Source: Planococcus citri (Eukaryota > Arthropoda > Insecta > Hemiptera > Pseudococcidae). Taken from it: DNA of 64,000 nt. The translations under genes were made by a program, and so were the position numbers. Positions within the stretch are counted from its first letter, which is position 1; every line of letters begins with the position of its first letter. The notes under the pieces were generated by a model. The model did no database searches. It was given only the letters and a program-made list of their open reading frames with translations, and was not told the origin of the DNA. The stretch is taken from NCBI RefSeq assembly GCF_950023065.1, contig NC_088679.1:47864001-47928000 (forward strand), in the 5' to 3' direction. Shown one piece after another: positions 37,950-51,214 of this stretch.

Positions 37950-38163
37950 TACAAGGTGCCCAGAAATATTGTGAACCCCTAAAAAAGTTTTCAGCTAAAT
38001 GTTTCGGTTGGTCACAGTGAATGATAATAATGATAGCACATGATTGGTTGTTGGACTGGAGAGATAACATTCCACCAATCATATGCATCTATTTCACGTT
38101 GCCAACCTATATTTTTAATGAAAAACTTTCTTTGGGGTTCACGATATTTCTGGGCACTCTGTA
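37950..38163. mobile_element. MITE, 210 bp flanked by TA
   Basis: Terminal inverted repeats of about 45 bp, roughly 85 percent matched, begin CAAGGTGCCCAGAAATATTG on the left. The right end finishes CGATATTTCTGGGCACTCTG. Both ends are bordered by TA (37950-37951 and 38162-38163). TA duplication and a CAGGGTG-like terminus are typical of Tc1/mariner-derived MITEs, so that superfamily is the likely source. The interior has no coding capacity; a 68-codon minus-strand frame (37882-38088) merely overlaps it. Confidence 0.75.
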
Positions 38164-38989
38164 TTGCACCCCATCCGCCTGCGAGCTGATAAAATAAGGT
38201 GTAGTATCGTCAAGGTCATCTTCAAGTTGATTGAACCGTCAATCCGTCTGTCTTATCAGTACCCAAGAAAATTAGATCAATCTTCATTCTTTTCCTACAA
38301 GTTCGTATTTTTCGTTAGTTTGGTGATTTTGCACCAGGGCCAGGAAAAAGAATTTCACGAACTTGATCTAGTATTGCCCATTGACAATATTTTATTCTAA
38401 CATCTTTCATTTGAGATGGAATTTTAGATCAGATACATCCGAACCATGTGCTTTTCATCGTGTTATTTTTGCTTTCAAATCGCCGGTCGTGTATCGTTCG
38501 TGGTTGTGTTTTTCCATAATTTTTCAATAGTTGATGCACTTGATTGAATTGAAACGTTCTTCGAAATTATCCGTGTAAAGTTTTATCAGTAAGTAATGTT
38601 TTCTAGCGGGTACACACTGTTGAATTTGAATATTTCAGACTTGAGGGTTGCATTATACGAAGTAAGTTGATGATCAGCACTTCTCCATCGAATCGAAATG
38701 AATAAACATTGAAAAAAATTGTGAATGAATTCAGTTCTAATCAATTTTGTAATTTGTGTTCTTACTTTTTTAGATGACTTCTTGTCAAGTGCTATGTACT
38801 GTACTCGTACACTGCAAAGAGGTACATAGATATCTATGCTGTATCGGAGCAAAAACAAAAATGAAGTAGGTATCTAAATCGTAGCAATCAATGGAAATCA
38901 TAAGTCCATTACCAGGTACTCGATGTATAAGTAGTAAGTATGGATATTTGGTATTCTTAATTCTTATCTGCATAAGTCTTGTACAGTAC
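38164..38989. other. Non-coding DNA
   Basis: No gene supported. Frames of 78 codons (plus, 38164-38400) and 90 codons (minus, 38586-38858) carry no recognisable motifs. Confidence 0.5.
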
Positions 38990-40240
38990 GTAATCATCAT
39001 TTCATCTTTCACTATCTTACAGCGCAGCGTATTAGTAGTACCCAAAGGATATGCTTGAAAATGCGATCGAATGTTGGAACGTTCTCCCTTGTTCGCGAGG
39101 AAATCGTGAGTAAGTAAGTACAAAGGTATATGTATTGTTGAATAAGAAACTCGATTTGTTGATAGTCTAGAAAAACGATAGCGGACCTTTTGTATTTCGT
39201 TCGTTTACAAAATACGAGAGTAAACTTTCAGCTTTGCACTGCGAACGCGAAGAAATGGCAAAAGATACAATCTCGAGTATAAACTGCAACACGGAGACGA
39301 CTTCACTAAAATAGGGAGATTTGGTACAATTGATTTATAATTCTCGACCTCAGCAGCAACTTGACGGAATGCCAAAGTGTACCCTTTATTATCAAAATGC
39401 AACTTGATTATTATACAGTTTTCAAGTGTTTTTATGCGTAGAACCTCTTGAAGTCTCGAAAGCATTGTAGTGCAGAGCAATTGTGTGCGATCAATTATGA
39501 GCCATATGTGTCGTTTGGGACTCGAGCTCGGGAGTAGGTCTAGGTACCCATTAAAACTGGAGTACAATGCACACCTATGTCTTCGCTGGTTTATCTATAA
39601 GTTATTTAAAAATATTTATCTCGACCGTGTTGTTTATCGTTTCTTTTCATCGATAGTGCGGTATTGTTACCGGGTGTGAAAACCGGGTGCATCCTTTTTA
39701 TCTGCATTTGATCTTGAATAATCTGTGTGTATATACAGGTATACAAGGTAACAGAAGCGAGAAGAAATAACACGACATCGTTCGTACCGTGTCTCATCCT
39801 CATCACTTTCCAAAAGTGTCTTATTGAAGCGATAGCCCGTATAAATCGCATCATCTGCTTCTGGTGATGTGCGTTCGTCTATACTTACTTAAATGAGTGG
39901 TTAATATAAATATTTCAAAAGGAAACTTATCCGCTAGTAGCGTTTTCCCTACCTATTTCGAGTGTTTCGCCTACGCAAATTCTACGCTTACCTAGGTATA
40001 TATTCTACCACTATTCCGATATTAAGGATTATCTGGAATTCGTGTAAAGTGAATTATACGTACTTTGGTGATTCTGAAACTTGAAACGACTCCGTATAAG
40101 AAACACCATCGTGCTTATACCACTGTGTTCGATGCTCGCTATTCACCCCTTTTTCAGCGCCTAGATAGTTTGTCGTTCTCTCGTTAAATTCACGCGACAT
40201 TTAGAAAATAATTCTCGACGAAAAAAAATCGTACCCGATT
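38990..40240. promoter_or_regulatory. CpG-richer unique block, candidate regulatory DNA
   Basis: CG dinucleotides are frequent and TAGGTA words fairly sparse (ACAGCGCAGCGTATTAG near 39020; CGAACGCGAAGAAATGG near 39242; CTCGAGCTCGGGAG near 39521; TTCGATGCTCGCTATTC near 40128). Several short overlapping frames occur but none resembles a known domain. It could be a distal enhancer or promoter; evidence is compositional only. Confidence 0.18.
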
Positions 40241-43200
40241 ATTTAAGGCGGAAAATGGTAGAGATTTTTTAAAATGTTAATGATTTGAAAGAAAATTAAG
40301 TAAAAACTTTCGCTGTTCTGTTAATAAGAACCGTCATTTTTATCCTAATCTTTTTCTTTTTGTTTTCTTTGCATCCCTTTTCGTTTTTACTTCATTTTCT
40401 TTCTTTTTTTTATGAGTTTTCGTTTAAATTCTTTATTTTAACATTTCTCTTTTTTTAAAAGGAAGCCCAAATATTCAGCATTTTAATTAACTGCATTGTC
40501 TACGCTGCTAATTATAATATTTTTCAATTTCACTTGCGTAAAGAATTTCAACTTTTTTCTTGTTTTTTCTTTTTGAAAAAAAAAAAAAAAAAAAGTTCCC
40601 TAAATGAACATAAAACGAAAGATTAACTCGTTTGCGTACTTTGATTTTCACTTTTTGTGTCATGTACAATAATACAAAATATTTTTAACAGAAAAAAGGT
40701 TAAATTTTGTGTTTAATTGTTGGTAATTTTTGACATTACCCTTTCAAATTAATTGTTTCAACTGTACCTGTTAAGTTATCTCGTTGATGTTCAATTAAAA
40801 TAGAATGTATCTTTTTACACCTAGGTATTCCTGTAATGTACCTCTTCGTGTAGAAATAGCGTTCCGTTTCTTTTGTATTTCGCCGATTGTTCATTAATTG
40901 TAAATGGGGTATAAGTGAGTAATTTTCGGTCACCAAGAAACCTATAAGAGGGCTTTTGTTTGATAAATGAACGATGTTAAATTAAAAAACGAACAGCAAC
41001 ACTGAGGTATCTAATCCTAAAAGTGGGTTTTTTATGAATTAAATTGAGGGTGTGAAGGATTTGATTGATGCCTTACAACGCTTCTGTAATTTAATATAAC
41101 GTCCTGTTCATTAACCGAGTGTGTATCCGAAATGTCTTAATTTTGTGATCAAATGCAGCTGTTATATAAATTATATTCCATATGTTTCGTTCGTAAAACA
41201 AATTTTTTCTTCGGAATGAAAAAAATTGTTATACTAGAAGGAGGAAGAAAAAAACGAGGGAATGACTATGTGTAGAGTGTAGACATACTACAAATACTTA
41301 CTTAATTCTAAAAAAAAAAATACACAACACTTTTTTAATGCGGTAAGAGCACCCTGATGTAGATAAAATAACACACTTTTCAATCCTCTTACTTACAATT
41401 CCCGCAGGATCATCTTTTTCCTCTGTAGGATAGAGGGAGGAAATATCTATGCGTTAATACGGCGGCTTACCACTTTACATTTAGGCATCAATACTTATAC
41501 TCTAAAATGTCTGCTATTAACTGCAAAGAATAAGTACTTGGTTCGAATGCTGAAATGAGCCGCTGTTTATATGTATGGTACCGCTTCCACGTATTCTTTA
41601 CCATCTGTCGTATTTAATGTGAAGGATTTTCATTTCGCGTGTTGTAAATATATGAATTATTAGCTTTCGTCTGACCACCGGTATAAATTCTGTATGATGG
41701 TCATTTCTATCTGCTACGTGTAGGTCTATAGCTTTGGAAGTTGGTACAGAAGTTGTGGAAATAATTCGTGGTCGCGGGTAGCTATAATGTATCTCATTAA
41801 TGACGATGGCCGAGATATTTAGAGCACTTGGACTGTTTTGTTCTGATGGCTGAAATTTTGACCATAAAAAAAGCCGAACATTACCATATGTGGAATTCAT
41901 GGAATACTCGTATATTGTAATAAATCGGTTGTGCTCAGACAAATTGTGAATGCAATTTCATATTTTTCAGCACAGGAGATGATCGATTTTGTTTGGAAAA
42001 TAGGAGGCCTCACGAACAGTGAAGATCGAGAAGCGAAATTTGTGGAGCATGAAATTTTCTATTAGGACAAGAAGAGTGTGATTCATTTTTTCCGATGCTT
42101 TGTTTTTGAAATTGTTTCAAATGAACTTGAAAAATTAAACGTGAAATTGACTGTTTATGACCAATTATTTTGTTTTTGTTTTTCCATCATGAAAAATATA
42201 TTTTTGAAAAAAACTGAAGGAATTACAAAAAAAAAAGAAAAAAAATGAAAGAAGCAAAATTGCAGAGCTTTAACTTCCCATCGTGAGTATTCGTTTTTTT
42301 TTCATAGAGAAACTTCGTTTTTGAGATATTTTCAGCAAAAATTTGTGAGCACAACTTGATTCAACCATTTTTTAATCTGAACGATTGCAAAATGATGTTC
42401 TCTAAAATTTTTACGCCTAGGTAGAAGAAGAAGATCTTTCCTCCTGTTTCCTACATCGATGTTCTACAGTTTATTTACATACAGGAAGAAAATTGAAAAA
42501 AAGAAAGAACATATTGTATTTTTAGATTTTGTGTGAAAGGAAGCGTTTAGATATAATTTTTAAAATATGTACTCATTTTTGTTAGTATGTACCTAAGTAT
42601 TTGCCGTGATCGAAAAAATGCCTACATTTTCATAAAAACGCATTTTTTCGTGAATATTTTACCTCTAAAATGATTGCTGAATTTGGTAGGTATTAAAAAA
42701 ATTTTCGTTCGAGATAGTTATTTTGTTTTAAATAATTATGTTTTCCAGTCTTTGCTGTTAGAAAGTTCAACTCCAATTTTTTATGAGGTACCTAGGTAAT
42801 GCTATTTGAAAAAAAAATTTATTTTGTTTGAAATTTATTTTGGTTTCACTCTTTGACATACCTACATAAAAAATTGACCCACAGAATTTCATTGGGGTGT
42901 CTTTTCCTTTCATCTCGAAAATCAAAATTGAATAATTCCTCTATAAATTTGATAGATAATGCGTATTTCTTGCTTATTTTTGATTTCACCCTGAGCCCAA
43001 AAGTGCATTCTCAACATTATTAATCTTCACTTCTTTCACATTTTAGGCTCAAATTGTTTTTTCCTATACTTATTTGCTGTATTTTTTTCATTTTGAGTAC
43101 TTAAGTACGTGTACCTAATTTGAAGTGTTTTTTTTTCTTTTAAGAATTGTTTTCCGATTTGAAATCGTAGGCGCTAATTAAATTATGTTTATTTCTTGTG

Positions 43201-44939
43201 TTTTAGGAGAATACGAAATCAATACAATATGGTGTGCTTAAATCTATCTTCGTGAGATATTCGTATGTATTATGGTGAAGAAATTTCATCTGAACTGAAT
43301 AGAACATTTTACGTAAGTTCGACTCATTGATTAAAATTACGTGGTACATACCAGCCTTGGTGTGGTTAAGTAGGCCTAATCTGTATTTGCATGTTGTATA
43401 TTCCTTTATTTTTGCAAGAATGCTTCAGAAAATGTTGATTTATTAATCAACAAAAAAAAACAATAATTATTCAAGGAACTCTTAAATCAAACTAGCAGAA
43501 ATGTTTTTTATGTACGACAAAAATAAAATAAAACGAGGTAAGTATGTATAACAACTCAGAGGGGGAGGGAAATCGATTTTGAAAAATTCATTTTTAAAAC
43601 TAGGTTGAAATATGCAAAAGTTGCTTAAAGTTGCATTAGAGTAACTTGAAGTTATCAGAATTTGAAGAAAGTAATGTGGTTGAGTGAAAATCAAGCCTTA
43701 ATGTTGCGCAGGTACACAGAATTTTTTAAATGTGTCATACTTTACTTTTAGTTTTAGTAATTCAATTCGTGTTTTAAAATCTACATCACTTCTATTTCTT
43801 CCAAAATGTTGATTTTTCCAACTCAAAAATGAGATTTATTGATTTTTGAAAAATACAGTTTTTAACTACATAAATTGTTTTGAATTTTAAATTCCTTTTC
43901 TGTATCAAAAATGCCAGATTTTTTAAAATTTTTGCATGAAGTTTATTTCCGTTGACATTTTTCTGAGAAGTCCTCTTCAAAAGATTTGTTGACCAAGTCA
44001 GGGGCTAAGTCATCAAAGAAAATTCTCTTCATACATTATTTTAATTTTTACATCCTGAAAATCTCAAGATACGCATTGACCGTTTCTACTTTAGACATTA
44101 ATATTGATGCTATAAAAATTCCTCAGATACCATAGGTACTAGATATGTTCAATTTGCTTTTGAAATTCGGTTGACGAAAGTCGATACACCTTGTAACAAT
44201 GGAACTGCTACTCTAGTAGCTGCTTTAGAAAGCAATCCATTAACCCTTATTTACCATATTCACACGATGTTTCCGTATAAAGCTCTATTCTACTTTTCCC
44301 CTTTGTTTTTAATGTAAAGTTATTAGGCTTATAACTTCGACTTGAATGTTTGATCAAAAAACAACAACATTCGCGCCTTCAATGTATTCGCCCATGTGCT
44401 TGATCGGGGGTATAAAGTTAAACCGCCATTGATGTGGGAAATACTACAGCACTTCGTATTACAGAGGGTCGTTCAGAATTCTTCTAATCCAACAAGCTAA
44501 GTGCGTAAGTCACGTCGATAAAGTAATGCTATTTTTTTATAGTGGTATTCGATTTGTGGTAAAATTACACTTGTTCTGCCAAAGTTACATGTGGGTGGGT
44601 ATGTTTGCTGTTGGGATACGGTTTTGTTTTTTTGTAAGGGCTTTTTTCTCTTTTACACTCTCATCGGGTGAGTTTGATGGGAGTATGTGAACAAACTAAG
44701 CAGTGAATTGGTCATTAGGTATCTGTGTTGATTTTTTATCAGTTTTTTCGTGTGGATTATTGTCATCAATTTCTTGCCCTCGTATAGATCTGGAAGCGGG
44801 TAGGGAAAATTGCCTCGGAAGGAAAAGGTGGTTTTATTTTGGAATATTGTAATATTCTTTTTTTTGACGGAATAAATCTACTGGAAAATTACCAACAACG
44901 CAGGCGTGTAAAACGTTTGAGAAAAATATTGGTACTTTT
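40241..44939. other. Non-coding AT-rich DNA
   Basis: No gene supported; the longest frame is 114 codons (minus, 41598-41942) with no recognisable motif. T-rich and A-rich low-complexity stretches dominate 40260-40600 and 42100-43200, including A19 at 40576-40594. Confidence 0.55.
40576..40594. repeat. Poly(A) tract, 19 nt
   Basis: Nineteen A residues directly follow a T-rich run (TTTTTTCTTTTTG), forming a weak T/A palindrome. No AATAAA lies within 40 nt upstream, so it is treated as a simple repeat. Confidence 0.85.
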
Positions 44940-45800
44940 ATGGATAAGTAAGCTTATCATTGGAAAACAATCCAACCGACTTTGTTTAGCAGACGTATAG
45001 AAGATTTAATATGATAAATTTAGGGATCGTGTTGGCTAGACGAGGGAATGAGAGGGGCGTAGAAAAAAGAGTAATAATAAAAAGTTACCACGAGTGGTGA
45101 TTGCCAGCAAGAGAAGCAGCAACGAGATAAAATGGTTAACAAACAATAAATGAACGTTAGCTTTCGTTAGCGAAGAGCGACTCTATATACACGACGAAGT
45201 CACGAGAGCGAGCAAGCTTTCGTTTAGGAAGGAGAAGGACCGAAGGGGTGAGGGATTCGTTTATTCGCAAATGGGTAAAACGTTACCGCATGGTATTTTG
45301 GTATTTGAAAATTTGCGGAACAAACTCGACGACGCTCATTTTATATTCTAAACATTCACCGTAACGGACCCCATCATGCTCACCCAATTACCTCCACCTC
45401 AGTTTCAGACTTTAAATCTGCGGTTTTGGACCCCACACAGCAGTCCGTTTTGAATTAATGTCTTCGTCGTTTCGTTTCCCCAACACGAATGCATTATTTC
45501 GGTATTTATTTATGCTATTTAACAACATACATAGTCAGCCATTGTTTTAAAAGTAGCTCGGTACGCCGCATTAATTTTCATCCAGCAAATGGTTTTCGGG
45601 TTTAGAATCGAGTTACTATAACCTACCTACGGTATTTCACAACCAAACTATAATTTTTAGTGATTTACTTATGGTACTCGACTCGTGTATTTACTCGAAT
45701 TTCGCACGTTTGAGTGAAAAAAATTACATGTAATCGTTAAGTAGCGTAGCTCGTGTATATTTTCATCTCAACGTACCCCTACAAATCATCGAGCAGGCAA
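44940..45800. promoter_or_regulatory. CpG-richer block with a TATA-like site
   Basis: The stretch is enriched in CG and in unique sequence (GCGAAGAGCGACTCTATATA at 45170-45189, then CACGACGAAGTCACGAGAGC). TCTATATA at 45182-45189, followed by CG-rich DNA, resembles a core promoter. No convincing start codon or exon follows, so this could equally be an enhancer. Confidence 0.2.
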
Positions 45801-47289
45801 CTTAATATGTTCGATTGAAATATTGATTGCTGATTTAAGTATGCACTAAACTACTCGCCTATGGTAGTATTTTTTTATAAGTAGATACCTACTTCTTGTG
45901 ATTGGTAAAGACTTTTGCTACCATTTTCTCGCTTCAGTTGGAAATTGTTCTATTTTGATTCGTCCAATGAATGATGGAAATTTCATTTCTTCGTGGGAGA
46001 GTAAAAACTGAAATGGGAAAAATGCTTGTTAAGTGTTTTTCGAGTTCATTGACGAAAATGTTTTTCTCTTCAAACGGTTTTCTTTTTTTCTTTTTTATTG
46101 TAAATATTTCGAACAAACGATGGTGTAATTTTTGAATGTTTTTCGTAAGTGAGAAAACTCGTCGATGTAGACTTGTTACATTTAAATTATTGAATCGACG
46201 TTGTTGAATACATGTATATTATTGTATATAGGTTGCACAATGAGCTCTTATTAATTTAGGTTCCCATATCAATCGAGGTTTTAATGCTGTGCAGAGTACC
46301 TATAACAGCATACCTGAATCGTACGTTTCGTGTTTTGGAATTCATTTTTTCCTATCTAAAAAATACAGATTGAGAAAATCGTTTATAGAAAAATTTTAAG
46401 AAAAAAAATTAATGATTGACAAGTTTTTGCCCCCCCCCCCCCTCCTGGTCATGAGAGGAAGCATCAAAGGGAAATTGATATTGAGTGGATCAGGAGAAAT
46501 GAGAACAGGATCGCCAGATTAAAAAGTAAGGTAATTCTAAAATTACTGGTTTTTCATTCGCGAACATGCTCTCAAGTTTTCAACTGGTTAGGAGCAAGTG
46601 GAAGCAAAGCAGTAACAAAATACCGTTCAGAAGGATGGGAAAAAGGAGAGAGAAATTTAAAAAAATTATGTTTTTTCTGTGACAGGAATTGAATTTATAT
46701 TGTCCCGACGACGCTAGGATGAAAACTTCTGCAGAAAAAAAAAACGATTGACATCTTTTCATAAATAGCAGCAGTGTGAGTAAAAATTCCAAGAAAGGTG
46801 CGGAAACCGGAAAGTTCTCGAAAGGTTGGAAAATGTATCAATGTGGGGGGGGGGTCTTCTCTTGAAGCTCTCGATGAGAGCTTTTTCAGGGTCCATTATA
46901 ATCTGAAGTTTCGAGGGGGTTCTGAGTGAGACTTGGCAGTGGTATGGTTTAATAGACGTTGAAAAAATATTCCTACACTGGATAGGTAGGTACTACATAT
47001 TTATGTAGGTACATTGTACATACAAAAGCATTTCAAAAAAAGCAACAACAACAATTCGAAGGTATACATTTCAAATTGTTGAATGAACAACAAACAGTGT
47101 TGCATACTACAAACCAAACGTGCGTATTCATTATTTCCAGTTCAAAACTTCTGAATTGTTCGCTAATTAAAATGAAGACATGATCGATAACATACAGAAG
47201 TTTTGAAAATACAGCGGTCGTTCTCTTTAACATAGTCATAATATTGAAACTAACAGCCGCGTGGTTAATATTCTACCAAATCTAATAAC
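45801..47289. other. Non-coding DNA with C13 and G10 runs
   Basis: No gene supported. C13 at 46430-46442 and G10 at 46845-46854 stand out against the AT-rich background. Minus frames (60-70 codons) show no domain. Confidence 0.55.
46430..46442. repeat. Poly(C) tract, 13 nt
   Basis: Thirteen C residues after AAGTTTTTG, followed by TCCTGGTC. Confidence 0.9.
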
Positions 47290-47465
47290 TACCGGGTGTT
47301 CAAAAAATTTGAAATTAATTATTTTTCAACGGTGTCGTGATTCAGTTTGACCAGTGTGGTCAAAAGTGGAATGAGGAACTTTATTTGAGCTTGATCAAGA
47401 AAATTTTGAAAGTACTTTGGGAGGCAGTTTTCTTGATCATGTATTTGGTATGAGACACACTGGTA
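47290..47465. mobile_element. Possible small MITE (about 175 bp)
   Basis: The ends TACCGGGTGTTCAAAAAA and AGACACACTGGTA are weakly inverted (TACCGGGTGT against TACCAGTGTG), with TA at both edges. Inside, GCTTGATCAAGAAAATTTTG and CAGTTTTCTTGATCATG form a second inverted pair. The terminal match is short, so this is tentative. Confidence 0.3.
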
Positions 47466-48769
47466 TACTTACTGTCATCTTTTAGTTTCTAGGTCTTATA
47501 GTGATTTCTTATTTCTCTCAAACGTCAAAATAATGTGTTTAGTGGTTCGGCTTATAAATTTTAAAATGCTGCCGGACTGGGCTACTGTAGTACAATAGAC
47601 GATTCATTTTTGCAAAACGATTTTGCGCAGATACAGATAAATTGATGTTCTAGGAAATCCCTTAAATTTTTTATCATTAGCATTTTTCAAAGTTCTGTTC
47701 AAATGAGGGAAAGCATATACTCCCTTAAAAACTTCATCTCAACGTGAAAAAAAAATTAAGACGTAATGCGAAATTTTTTCACCATCCTACACAGGTCCAA
47801 GCATACAACCGGTTCTAAAAAGAAGTTGTTATTTTAGGCCGAAATGACAGCTGGGAAATATACACTAGCTGCTAGTCGTGATCATTTCTTTAAATGACTC
47901 ATCATGATACGAGAGGAAGAAGTTAGAGCTCTCTGTCACGACCAATGACGTTGCTACCTTCGTTTTTCCTCTTCTTGGCGTACCCCGGCAACGAAGAGCA
48001 TTTCCATCGTCTTGGAGCGGATATGAGTCCGCATTATTTTTCATTATATATTATTTATTATCGTAATCGTTATCATTAACAAACACAGTGAAGAGTTAAC
48101 GAAATACGTCTTTCTTGAAATTAAACAACTACCTTTTGCGTTTTGGTAGGTATTTTGTTTTACCTCTTTTGTGTAATTTTATTCGATGAAGATTTTACGC
48201 GATGCGACGATTCAAACCGACTTAGAAGATGGGAGAAATGTCGAAACATTACGATTGTTTTGTAAACTATGTAATACGATTGCTATTAATTTTACATTTT
48301 CTCTTTTCAACTCGCTCAAGATGAGAATGATTTTAATTAGTAAAATTTCTAGACACTTTTTGGTCTGGTTTACCTACTTCTTTCACTTATAAATACAATA
48401 CGAGATAAATTCTGAAGTTTGTTGATACCTAATACCAACCTGATACTAATCCGCATGCTGTAGTAATTTGAGTGTTGAATGCCTCATAAATTGCTCATAA
48501 AATCGCATTTTGATAGTCTCCTACTAGATGAAGTAAAGAAGCGAGCGACGTTGCCAGGTAATACGAAGTCAATTTTTTGTTGGGGGGGAGGGCAGAGTAA
48601 AGGATAGAAACAGTGACTGAGTGACATTTTGATTTAAATTCTTCATGATAATAGGTAGTTGAATGTGAAAAATCAGTTTTGAGAAGTCTATTTATAACGA
48701 ACTTTTATTGATTAGAATTTAGATTTTTTGAATTATTAGTACTCGTATATAGAAAAATAACGAGCGAGG
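47466..48769. other. Non-coding DNA
   Basis: No gene supported. The part at 47880-48070 is CG-richer (CTCTGTCACGACCAATGACG near 47930), but no exon or promoter can be argued. Confidence 0.5.
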
Positions 48770-48905
48770 AGTGATACCCTTTAATTTGAACGAGACTAAA
48801 CTATAACAATAGGACATGTTCTAAAGCCCCATAGTCAAAATGCTGGTTACATTTGTTCATTTTTAAATTTTGGACAAATTTTTGAAAATTAAAAACGTTT
48901 GAGAA
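48770..48905. repeat. Family A repeat fragment
   Basis: TACCCTTTAATTTGAACGAG, then a C-poor spacer, GGACATGTTCTAAAGCCCC, and a following TTTGTTCATTTTTAAATTTTGG match the order seen at 21410-21500 (CACCCTCCGATTTGAACGGG, GAGCATGGTCTAAAACC, CTTCATTTTTCGATTTTTGG). It is a diverged, one-sided copy of the foldback family. Confidence 0.45.
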
Positions 48906-51111
48906 AACTTTTGCGATGATAAATTTTTAATTCTTCCTGTTAATTTTTTTCTAACAAAATGAACTCGATGAATGCAAGTCACTTCATTTCAACCGTTTGG
49001 CTCAAAAACGACAATTTTCAAGCCATTTTTTTGGTGCCTTTGAAGGGAATTTTCAAAAATTCTCCAGAGATTCTGCGTTGCTCACTTCGAAGAACCAAGA
49101 ATGCGAAGTGACTTAGTTTGCTGCTTATTGGAAATCTTCTCGATCGTTTCAAATTTTTACCGCGTAATTCCAGTTGTGTTAATTCAAAAGTAAATTTTTG
49201 ACCAGCGAGTAAGTAAATTGTTGTAGAAAAGATACAAAAAATAGAATTTTTGAAAACGACCATTAGTCCTTCGTTTTCCTTTTTCCTCCATATTTTTAAT
49301 ATCAGAAAACACTTGAGTATCAATTTTCCGAATTATATTGTTCGTTCATTATTTCAGTGGTATATATCCTATCCATCTAGGCAGGTATGCAATTGTACTA
49401 GGTATACCTAGTTGATATTACTCAAGTGTGGAGTCTTTATGGTGTACATAAAATATGAATTTAGCTCGTAAAGGTTTTGTTTATCGAAAAAAAGAGTGAA
49501 CTACCTATATGAGTAAAAGAAAGGAGTGTTCTGCAGAATCAGATGTGTGCGCTGACCTTTTACTATATTCACTAGTGTCACTTTTGGTATTATGATAAAG
49601 CCGTTAAAATCTTTCTCTTTATATTGAATACATAGTCGCATCGTATCGGAACATTTTATGTGTACATATTTCCCGTTACTCATAATACGATTTTCTTTTA
49701 AAAATAATCCTTTCATGTGACACTATGGATAAATATCTTAAAAGACAATACACGTTCAGCAGGATAAATAAACAGGATAAAGGAAATATACAGTTAGTTC
49801 TTTTAACTTCGGACCTGTACGGTTTAGTGTTAGATACCTGTCTTTAATTTGACACTAATTCTCTTTTTCATCGGTATAGTACTTACTTTACCCATATTAT
49901 TGATTCATGTTGTAAGGCTTTCGTATGCGTATATATGTAGACTTACTTCTTTTCAAGATTCGAGAAAAAATTCCTGTAATGTTTTAATTGTTGTCTAAAT
50001 TCATTATAAAATTATATGTAGTAGAGGTACGATACCGCGTGTATGGTATAATTACATCATTACGGGTCTAGGTTTCATAGTAGAGAAAAAACACGCGTGG
50101 TGGGCTGAAGCTGAAAGCCACCAGCAATGAGGTATACCATAAGACGTCATGCGTTCCATACTCTTGCTCACACTATTTCGTGAAACAATCATAAATCATC
50201 GACGAGTAGGTTCTCCGGTACCTGTAAGATAATCATAATCTAAGGTGTTCCTTACTTCATTAAAACTTTAGTTAGCGCATTAGCGAGTATATTAAACCAT
50301 TAATAATCGCGGGTTTGGTTTGTGATATTTATTGTTAATAGCTCCACATGCGGCATAATGTATAATAATGACATTTGACACCGGACTTTGTGGTTCGTAT
50401 CGGGTGACGATACTTTCTTTTCCTCGGATGTTTTGATCTGAGCGATGATGAATAAAAATTACGATAAATTATTACCGATTAATACGAAATTAATTGGTTA
50501 TACGTATTTATTGGTGGTACGGTGCAGAATGGCGAGATAGACTGTCTTGCGAATTAGTTTCGGAAATTTTAGAATTATTTACGGTTTGTCGTAAATGTCG
50601 TATGATTTTTGCTGCGATGATGCTTGTCAATATCTGTGTCGGGGCTTTCATAGGAGATGATTTGTACTGGAATTTAGGTGCTTGTATTGTTGAAGTTGGA
50701 TTTTTTCAGTTCATTATTGTATAGCCTTTGATCTTCTTCACGATAAGTTTATCTGCTGGTAGGTAATTGGTATGTCCTTATTTCTCAGACTAGAATTAGA
50801 ATTTTAACTGTAATACGTACGGATTTCTTTAAACAATATCTCATTTACCAAACAGAATGAGGTGGAGGGAGAGTATATGGGAGAAATTTAAAATCAACTT
50901 TTAGTTACTTTTTCTAAATTTTGGTTAGGTACTCAAGTTTCTTTAGGTGGGTATTTACTTTTTTTTTAATTGTCAAAAATTCAATGTTTTATAGCCTATC
51001 CTGGCTCTAGGTACTTTTTGAATAAAAAAAGTAAAATTGTTGATATTTTGTTATAGGAATTTACTTTTTCAATATTTTCATCAGTAGCATAACTTGACAC
51101 CCCTTCTGGGT
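48906..51111. other. Non-coding DNA
   Basis: No gene supported; a 101-codon minus frame (49018-49323) and a 76-codon plus frame (50494-50724) have no recognisable motifs. The part at 50030-50480 is CG-richer and contains homeodomain-type TAATTA/ATTAAT cores (ATTACCGATTAATACGAAAT near 50471, then AATTGG). This suits regulatory DNA but does not demonstrate it. Confidence 0.5.
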
Positions 51112-51121
51112 GGGGGGGGGG
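51112..51121. repeat. Poly(G) tract, 10 nt
   Basis: Ten G residues follow TTCTGGGT; a G7 run occurs again near 51184. A C/G-run repeat-end signature, as at 14123 and 46430. Confidence 0.9.
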
Positions 51122-51214
51122 TTGAAATCAAGATACAAAATATCGTACAAAAAAAGTATATTTTTAATTTTTTCAGGGTTTCAGGGGGGGTTGCTCCACC
51201 GTGTTATTTCTTAC

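Noticed and set aside
41521..41560. GGTTCGAATGC as a tRNA B box
   Set aside because: The last bases do not fit, and no A box or cloverleaf arms could be formed around it.
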